From the NCBI RefSeq assembly GCF_030867095.1, contig NC_081824.1:120908162-120972161 (forward strand): a stretch of 64,000 bases of DNA, written 5' to 3'. The DNA is from Alligator mississippiensis. Its lineage: Eukaryota; Chordata; Crocodylia; Alligatoridae. Of this stretch, positions 57,003 through 64,000 are shown piece after piece. Within the stretch, counting starts at the first letter, position 1. Each line of letters opens with the position of its first letter. The notes under the pieces are model-generated. The model worked only from the letters and a program-made list of their open reading frames with translations. It ran no database searches and was not told the DNA's origin. The position numbers and the translations under genes are program-made.

Positions 57003-57420
57003 AATCAGTTCAAATCTGTAACATAACAGAAGTTCAGTGCACACAAACTGCTTTCAAAGTGGCCAAAAACAGTTTAAGATAAACCTGGGTGGATATAGTA
57101 TCAGATTTAACTGATTTAGGTTAAATCCATTTATTGAACTTCTGTCCCAGATCCCCTCCAGATTCAAATTAACTCCCAGTCTCCCAGCATCCCAGGATGC
57201 CTTGCACTTCCCCCGTAAACCCTCTCCCCCCCAACCCCCCCCAATTCCCAGGGTGTCTGGTCTAGCCTTGGCCCAAGCTGTGCTCCAGGCGAGCAGGGAG
57301 GCATGCTTTAGTGCCTCTGCCATCTTCTGGCCTCGGCCACTGTAAACATGTGGCTGCATTTCTAGATTCAAAAGTTAATGTCTGTTCACTTGATTTTCAG
57401 TTCAATTTATACACCTTAGC
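57003..57420 (+). repeat. Non-autonomous relative of the 37.8-kb Harbinger-like element
   Basis: The segments agttcagtgcacacaaactg, gtttaagataaacctgg, gatttaggttaaatcc and cttctgtcccagatcccctc occur in the same order as their counterparts at 38577-38720. The 3' part (gtctgttcacttgattttca) corresponds to 40970-40995. It has no transposase, so it looks like an internally deleted derivative. It abuts the truncated 5' end of the CR1. Confidence 0.45.
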
Positions 57421-57719
57421 TTAGCCTGTGAAGACTGAATTGTTTCAGCCTTGGGCTTTTTGACTGTCTCTGCTTAGCCAAGGTGGGTTCTCTTTCTTCT
57501 CCCTGCTTTTTTGTGACTCAGCTTTAAAGGTCAAATGATGGTGTATTACAAAAGTATCTGCATTAATGAATAGCCTCACATTTAAGCACCCAACATCCTC
57601 TCAAATAGATGTCCATTCATTTTTAATAGAATCTGCTCAAATGGCAGCGGCAGCATAACTACCCACATTAGAAGGAAGGGAGACCGTATATACAAAGAGA
57701 ATGAAATTACATGACTATT
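57421..57719. other. Non-coding spacer
   Basis: Unique-looking sequence between the Harbinger-like relative and the large hAT element. Confidence 0.35.
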
Positions 57720-57959
57720 TAGGGCTGTGCAAAACAGCACTGTTCCGTTTCGATGTTTTGATGGGATGGTGTTTTGTTTTGAGTTTCATTTCATTTCAAA
57801 ACTGCTGTTCTGTTTCATTTTGTTGAAACTGTTTCACTGTTTCAATGCTATTTTGACTTTTTGCCCATAGGCTATAATGGAGAAGCATGAAACTGCCTAT
57901 AACTTTATCAATTCTTGCCTGATTTGGATGAAACTTGCAGAGATGGTAGCTCCTTCTGA

Positions 57960-58190
57960 GCCCATGAAGCCTGCCGTGTCTTAAGGAGATAGGTACTGCG
58001 GCTTCTGGGAAACTGCACCTCAAATTCTTGAAAGCAAAATGTGTTGTGTGTGTGTTAAGGCACAGTGGAGTGAAAACTGCAGGCATGCTAGGCTCTGCTG
58101 AGGCCATGGAGCCTGCCAGCTTTCATGGATATAAGTGTAGGGGTTTCTGGGAAACTGCACCTTATGCTTCTGACAAGCAAAACTCATGAC
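57960..58190. repeat. Tandem duplication inside the hAT element
   Basis: Unit one (57960-58040: ccatgaagcctgccgtg ... cttctgggaaactgcacct) and unit two (58103-58190: ccatggagcctgccagc ... tttctgggaaactgcacct) are about 145 bp apart and clearly related. Confidence 0.75.
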
Positions 58191-58205
58191 ATGGGTGACA
58201 CTGTG

Positions 58206-58545
58206 TGTGTGTTAAGGCACACCCTCACTGGTACTGGGGCCTCTACATGACACGGTTGTGGGCCCTAATGAGGTCTTCTCCTCTCCTACAGCCTCAGTCC
58301 GGTCCACCACTTTACATGACAGTGGGTAATAGAATAACTTAGTGAGCAGCACAGCAGCACTAGCAGCATCTCAGGCAGCCAAACTGTGACAAAGCCTTTC
58401 TTTCCTCTCCTGCAGGAGCTTCTTCTCCAGCATGTGTGTTAAGGTGCATCTTCACTGTGTGACTGTGTGTGTTAAGGTGCACGCTCACTGGTGCTGGGGC
58501 CTCTACATGACACAGTAGTGTGCCCTGATGAGGTCTCCTCCTCCC
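58206..58545. repeat. Second duplication inside the hAT element
   Basis: The run tgtgtgttaaggcacaccct, cactggtactggggcctcta, catgacacggttgtg recurs near 58463-58545 as tgtgtgttaaggtgcacgct, cactggtgctggggcctcta, catgacacagtagtg. The spacing is about 255 bp. Confidence 0.75.
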
Positions 58546-59258
58546 CATACAGGCTGGCACACTACAACCTGCCAGACATCTGACTCCCCAGGTACCTCTC
58601 CACTTTTACCTGTGCTGCTACATCCTCCTTCCCCCCCTCACATCCCAGCCTGTCCCCCATCCCCTGATGCCTCCATTTCCATTTTCACTGACTGGGTTTC
58701 TTGCTTGCATTGCATGGTAGTCTCTGGCTTCTTTATTATTCCTTCCATCAAGGACCAGCACACACGAACACCCCAACTGCAGGTGCTTCCTCAGCTTGAC
58801 AAAGGGTTTTTCAACCTGAAAGCTGGCATTCCAAGCAGCTAAGCTGAGCTCACTTGGAGCCTCACAACTCCACTGCAACCAGCATACCTCAGACCTGTCA
58901 AAGAGGTGATGGGTCTGGGCTTTCCCCAGGCAGGACTGTGTGCATATGTGTGGTAGCTGGAGGTTATGGTGCCTCCTACCTGCCTTTCACCAGGGGGATC
59001 CTGGCACCGGGGGGATCCTGGATCCTCGGTCCTGGCATTTCCTGGGGCTACCACACTGCCAGCAGTCCCACCAGGCCACCCCAACTCTGGCAGAGTGCAA
59101 TTTTAGTGGTCATGCCCAGGACCTGGGGTCTCCTCCTTCCCCATAGCCCCAGCTCATACCTCCAAGTTAGTCCTGACATGGAACCTCAGCAGGGACATGT
59201 TGCTCCCCTGCTGGCTGGTGATGCAGTGAGTGCCCCCTCCAGCTCTGAGAGCAGGGCA

Positions 59259-61358
59259 TTAAATGACTTTTAAAAATTGAAAAAAGGAAATAGGTACAGA
59301 TGGAGTGAGGAGGGTGGCATTCACTCCGTTTGCACGTGGAGCTTGGGGAACCCCAGCAGCAGGAGGTTCACCTTCAGGAACACCAGCAGCTACACCAAAC
59401 CAGGATCCAAGCAGGTGCAGTGGGGGGTCACTACATCTCCAGCTCAGGACCCTGGTCAGTGGACAGGACAGGTGTTCCCAGACAACCATGGCCAGATCCG
59501 GCCACATCTAACTGTGGCTTACCCAGTAGGCCAAGGGGTTTAAACAGCAGAGACTCCATGTCCTTGGCAAGATAGGCAGACAACAAGGCCTGATGGTGGG
59601 ATCTGGTGCCTCTGGACCCCACCATGGAAGCCGTGCCCTTGGCCCACATTGGCAGCACCTGTGGTAGAGGAGACTGGCTGGTGGATGGTGTGCTAGCATG
59701 GGACAGTGGATCCCCCTCTTCCACATCCCCCTGCCTCTGCCCTTCTGCCTCCCTGACTCTCTTCACCAGCACCTCCATCCACTGATACAGGGTTTCGCTG
59801 CTGCATATGCTGCTCTTCACTGCCGGGTCACACATGGTGGCCAGCATGTGGACCATACTGGACTGCAAGGGATCAAGACATTTCCTGATGCCCTCCTTCA
59901 GTCACCTCACCAGTGCTTGGACGTCTGGTGACATTGGCTTTCCCCAGCCAGGAACACTGAAGTTGGCATCACGTACTGCCTTGACCATATTGGCCCCATT
60001 GTTGTTGACCATGAACCCGCAGGTGAACTCGCCCTGCCCAATGAGCTAACTCTGCACAAAGCAGTTCATGGCCCCCATAATGTCTGTCACCGTATGGGAC
60101 TCATCCATCAGTTTGGCTTGAAGGTGAGCCCACTGATGGCCTCACTGGTCACACTAGTGCCCCGTGAGGGAGAGGTAGGCGTGATCTCCACCCTAGCTGC
60201 TCCAGATGTCTGAGGTGAAGTGTAAGGCCACCTGCAGACCTACCTTGTGCAGCTCCTCCCTCATGTACTCCATGCCTGCCTCATACAGGGAGGGCACCAC
60301 CGTCCTACTGAGGGTGGTGTGTGCAGGCACTTGGGAGGATGGGTCCACGAGCACCATGAGCCACCTGAACCCTGGCCACTCAACTAGGAAGAAGGGTTGG
60401 CTATCGACAGCAAGCATCTCCTCAATGCTGTAGGTGATCTTGCTTGCCCTTGCAACAGGCCCCCCTTTCTGTCTGCCTTTCCCCCACTGTTCCAGGGTGG
60501 CCTGCCTCTGCTTTGGGGGCAGGGGGAGGGGACTTTGGAGCAAGAGGAGGACTTCCCTTTGGGCATGCTCCCACTGGTGCCAAGCTGAGGAGGAGCAAGG
60601 GCAAAGGGGTGGTGCCTGCAGAGATGCATCAGCATCCCCATGGTGCTCATGTGTTTTGTTCCCTTGCCCCAGCTGGTTTTGGCTCAGCAGTGCAGGCAGA
60701 TAGCGTAGATGGGATGATCTGCCAGCTCAAAATGATCCCAGACCACAATACCACCACTTCTGGGGGGCAGGTGCAAGTGTGGATGCTGCAATTTCTCCCT
60801 CCTCAGCAGGCAGAGGCACAGCAACAGGAGGAGCAGACTCAGCTGAGCCACTTGCCTCTTCACCCTCTACCTCAGCTTCCTCTGAAGTGCCTTCTGGGGA
60901 AGGAGACCTGGCTCTAAGGGAAACTTGAGATGTGTGGAGCACAAACTCAGCTGATTCCTGCCCCTTTCCCCAGAATTTCCCTTACTAGGGTGCTCGGATC
61001 CAGCTCCAGCTGCAGCTCCAGCTCTTCCTCTGGCACTGGAAGGCTCAGCATGGGAAATGAAATGGGTGTGGAGGAGACTGTCATGCTGGTGTGCTGCTGC
61101 TGCTGCTTGTTGTCATGGTGGTGGTGGTGGGGGAGTTATGGCTGGTGCTCTTGGAGGGGATGCAGTCTCAGGAACAGGTAGTGGCACTGGCCCCTGCTCC
61201 CCTCTCTTTGCTGCTTCTGGAAGCCTCATCCCTGCTAGTTGTAGGAAAGAGGCTGCATCTCAGTTTGGGAGGGGGAGGGGAAATTACACCTCTCCCTCTA
61301 CCCCCTCTTCTTCCCCTCCCTGAAGGCTTGCCAGCTGCCTTTCCACCACACTTCATGG
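59259..61358 (-). pseudogene. hAT transposase with BED zinc finger, broken
   Basis: A hAT transposase excises and inserts the element via an RNase H-like nuclease. The likely start is the ATG at about 61358 (MKHTMKCGGKAAG), followed by a low-complexity Gly/Arg, then Glu/Ala-rich N-terminus. A BED finger lies at about 60605-60765: Trp-rich start (QKWWYCGLGSF), a CLHC pair, then a HL..HH pair. The core near 60193-60510 has ITYSIEEMLAVDSQPF, FRWLM, VVPSLY and TSDIW, holding the first catalytic Asp. Near 59985-60015, NNNGANM stands where the family usually has a DN pair, so the second Asp appears changed. A C-terminal dimerisation-like segment (LSAYLAKD, NPLAYW in a neighbouring frame) lies at 59500-59580. 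Several frameshifts and stops separate these pieces. Confidence 0.75.
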
Positions 61359-61389
61359 TGTGTTTCATAGTGTCTTGCTTTTATACAAA

Positions 61390-61510
61390 TATATAAATGT
61401 ATCTGCGTTCCTATATACATTTTATAAGGTGTGTAGTCTATGCTGTAAGGTATAAATGTATAGAAATAAAATATAAATGTATCTCCCTTCCTATATACAT
61501 TCTATAGTGT
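61390..61510. repeat. AT-rich duplicated segment in the hAT element
   Basis: The segment taaatgtatctgcgttccta plus tatacattttata (about 61393-61430) is repeated as taaatgtatctcccttccta plus tatacattctata (about 61472-61506). Confidence 0.7.
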
Positions 61511-62095
61511 AATATTCAATATAATTATACAATTGAAAAGAATAAATCAATAAATATAATAATAAAATAAAAGTGTCTAGAAGAAGGAAAAAGGTATTGT
61601 GGAATCCCACAAGTAGGAAATTATTCAAATCAATGCTAGTACTAGCCTTTGTTGTCTAATGCTCCTGAGCTGCTGGAACATGCAGCTCAGTAAGTGTCAG
61701 ACCGCAAGGCAGAAAGCAGGCCAGTTCAAACAATGCTACCTTTTATGCAGTTTTTCCATCCCTCCCCCAGAGCACTGGGATTGGAAGGGACCTCAGGGAA
61801 GGATCACCGTCACTGGCCAGCTACAGAGTCAATATGAGAGCAGTCCTTCCTCCCTCTTCCCTGCTCTTCCCCCTCCCTCTCCTTACTTTCTGTTTCCCTA
61901 CAGGCAAGCCCAGCTTGTGCTTCAAAACTCGAAACATTTTGAAACTTTCGAAACGTTTCAACTGCCCTCATTTCGTTTTGAGGCTGTTTCAAAGCCCTTT
62001 GTTTCATTTTGATTTTGCTGTTCTGAGCTCGAAATGAGTTGAAACAGCATTGAAATGAAACAGCCGGCAAAATTTTGCACAGCCCTATTGCTATT

Positions 62096-63613
62096 GTCTT
62101 TGTGGACTGGAGAATAGGTCAGTGACAAGCTGTTTAGTGATAATTAGAGATGCACTTAAATCTTGGACTTTGAGGAAACCTGGAGTCAGTTCAAAATGTT
62201 TTAAACAGTCCCTTAACTATATATGGGTTCAGAACACCGGATAAAACTATTCCTAAACTTTGCAGTTTAGGCCCATCTCTGCTAATAGTGATGGTCACTC
62301 TTGTTATCATGAACTTCTTTCTTTGTCTTTTTCCTGCCTGACAGGCAAAGAAACTATGCTGCATAAATTTTCTTCTTGACCCTCCTTGTCCTTTTCTCAA
62401 GTGCCTCTTATGTTGGTTAGATAAAAGGTAGCACTGTTCTAAAATGCTGTCTCTGTAGTTTTGCTATGTAAAATGACATTCATTTGAAAGAGTGGTAAGA
62501 AAATAATGATCTCATTAGAAGAGAGTTTAGCTGTGTAGTGCTTCCTCTCAGTAGTGGAGATTAAACAGCAGCTAACTACAAACAATAGTCATTTAAACAA
62601 AGAACGTGCATCAAAGTTATTATTTCTGTTTCTGCCCTTTAAGAACATCATCAGAAATTGATCCTCTCACCACTGCACATTTTCATCAAAGGTCCTGAAT
62701 TTTAAGCTTGAAACACTAATTGTTTTTTTTGGTCCTCAAACTGGTTCCTTGGGTTGGTGTTTTTAACTAATTATTGGTGACATTTCACTTTTCCTTTTAA
62801 TGAACTTACTCTATTGTTTCTTTTCCTTCCTTGGGAAAATAAAAAAAAATCCTGACTCAATATGAGAGGTGAAATGCCAGAAATAATTAAAGGAAATCAT
62901 AGTGTAAATAGCTTTCCTTTCTCTTCATCTATGGAATACATGAAGTATGTACCTACTGGAAATTTGGGAAAGTGAACTAGAGGGCTCTCTCAAAAGAAAG
63001 CTCAAGGGAAGCCATGCAAATCTATTCCCTATATATCAAGAATGTGGATTGGGCCACACTTTTTTGCTGTCAGGTTGATTATACCAATTTAGCTTCCAAT
63101 CCATCTAAACTTTAAAGCTAGACTGCACTGCAGGCAGCTAATAAATAGTCCTTAAAACCCCCAAAAGAAGGAAGATATTAACAATATGACTTGCTATGAG
63201 AGGAGCCTTCACTTTAATAAGAATTATATAATGTATTATGCTATAGTCATACTTCCTCCTCCCTCATCCATGTTACAGTAGGGTGTTTGGAAATCAGCAC
63301 AGGTGAAGGGTCATTTATAGTGCTATTATTATTGTTGTTGCCATGTGTCACAAGGACGGCTGTATTTTAGTGATGGGAAAACAAAGTTAAATGATCCCTA
63401 TGCAGATGTATTTACATCTCAAAACTTTAGTTATCCAGTTTCTGGTTGACTAAAGTTAAGGCATTTAACCCTTGCATAACATGTCCCTCCCCAATCTTTT
63501 CCCCCTCCTGTATTTCCTACATACATTCAAATAATAGCATGTGAGAGCCTTGTCATTCACTAGTAACCAATAAAAATGTGTCCTTGCTACAACCAGTGAG
63601 ATTAGGCATTAGA
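62096..63613. other. Non-coding, nothing recognised
   Basis: AT-rich sequence without credible frames or elements. Confidence 0.4.
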
Positions 63614-63687
63614 GAGAGATAGTTAGCCATGTTAGTCTGAGGATGGGTAGAAGCCAGGGTATAGACTAGGGGTTACGCCTTATAGAC
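63614..63687 (+). repeat. 5' part of the dispersed repeat seen at 48445
   Basis: The sequence tagttagccatgttagtctg plus agccagggtatagac repeats the first half of the 48.4-kb copy, then breaks exactly where the hAT element starts (ccttatagac|caggggtggg). Confidence 0.5.
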
Positions 63688-64000
63688 CAGGGGTGGGCAA
63701 TTATTTTGGCTGGAGGGCTGCTTAGCAAGTTTTGGCAAGTTGCTGAGGGCCACATGGGTATCCCCACCCCTTGAAAGGTGCCCCACCCCCTGGGCACCAT
63801 CTTGGGACTAGAAGTCCTGCTCCCTAACCCCTGACTTCTGCCACTAGACATCTCTCCCCTTGCCCTTAGAGGTAATCCTTTCAGCAAGGGGGTTTGCTAT
63901 CTCAGAACTGGAAAAATACCAAATTATATTCTAAAAATCAAACATCTACTACGACACTTATTAATTTGATTTAAAAAAACTATTTTTGTTCTGATTTACA
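63688..64000 (+). mobile_element. hAT element, runs past window end
   Basis: It begins caggggtgggcaattatttt and is collinear with the minus-strand copy read from 26991 down to about 26690: gagggccacatgg, ccaccttgggactag-like segment, cttgcccttagagg, tctcagaactggaaaaat. It continues to the last base, so the 3' end is outside. The left 8-bp target copy would be ttatagac (63680-63687). Confidence 0.75.

Larger units (their letters stand above)
57712..62095 (-). mobile_element. Full-length hAT transposon (4.4 kb), inactive
   Basis: The element 57720-62087 starts tagggctgtgcaaaac and ends caaaattttgcacagccct followed by a. The terminal inverted repeats agree over 15 or more bases. The flanks tgactatt and ttgctatt match at 6 of 8 positions, a decayed 8-bp duplication. 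Its subterminal zones at both ends are rich in gtttcaaa/tttgaaac motifs, probable transposase sites. A hAT transposase with a BED finger is encoded on the minus strand but broken. The region 57720-59250, downstream of the gene, holds internal duplications. Few hAT elements in this window retain coding sequence; this is the only one. Confidence 0.85.

Noticed and set aside
1-64000. CRISPR arrays, operons or other prokaryotic systems
   Set aside because: No regularly spaced direct repeats, ribosome-binding sites or gene strings. All evidence points to vertebrate nuclear DNA.
1-64000. tRNA, rRNA or snRNA genes
   Set aside because: I scanned for A/B-box and cloverleaf-like patterns by eye and found only SINE-type remnants. 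A covariance-model search would be decisive.

Overview
The window looks like vertebrate nuclear DNA from a crocodilian, most likely an alligator. There are no operon-like blocks and no long uninterrupted host reading frames. It is AT-rich non-coding DNA filled with interspersed repeats. The CR1 LINE 3' ends (at 18.6, 30.7 and 55.6 kb), the hAT families with termini like caggggtgggcaattatttt, and old MIR-type CORE-SINE fragments together match the crocodilian repeat landscape as I know it. The species is inference. I found no host protein-coding exon, tRNA or rRNA that I could defend, so the window is probably intergenic or inside a large intron.

Layout. 0-11 kb: mostly unique sequence with two MIR remnants, a mariner-like fold-back at 1.42 kb, and a fold-back element (2986-3346) split by a hAT MITE with a perfect 8-bp target duplication. 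11-16 kb: two more small hAT elements and a complete but dead Tigger/pogo transposon (13623-15904, TA-flanked). 16-25 kb: mostly unique, with a CR1 copy at 18.6-19.2 kb cut in two by a 215-bp MITE, and hAT copies at 22.7-23.1 kb. 25.2-27 kb: a GC-rich hAT-related element containing a roughly 500-bp imperfect hairpin. 29.7-32 kb: a CAGT-flanked MITE, a hAT element with perfect target duplication and a CR1 end inside it, a plus-strand CR1 tail and a worn hAT copy.

32.76-36.0 kb: the best-defined mobile element. It is a 3.2-kb LTR retrotransposon on the minus strand with two LTRs of about 694 bp, a 5-bp CTGAC duplication, a primer-binding site directly after the 5' LTR and a polypurine tract directly before the 3' LTR. 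Its internal region is only 1.85 kb, with a gag-position ORF carrying a C2H2-type motif and no polymerase. 37.8-41.05 kb: a degraded Harbinger-like element, itself hit by a hAT MITE with a perfect 8-bp duplication. 43-51.3 kb: scattered hAT and fold-back elements.

55.6-57.0 kb: a 5'-truncated CR1 with a nearly open reverse transcriptase, abutting a short relative of the 37.8-kb Harbinger-like element. 57.72-62.09 kb: a 4.4-kb hAT transposon with matching terminal inverted repeats and a broken BED-finger transposase on the minus strand. The window ends inside another hAT copy (63688 to beyond 64000) that is collinear with the one at 26.99 kb.

The elements do not form a pathway. Their relationships are nesting and parasitism: short internally deleted elements share termini with longer families, and several insertions give relative ages. 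All transposase and reverse transcriptase genes seen are broken. The item closest to undescribed biology is the compact LTR element with its zinc-finger ORF.
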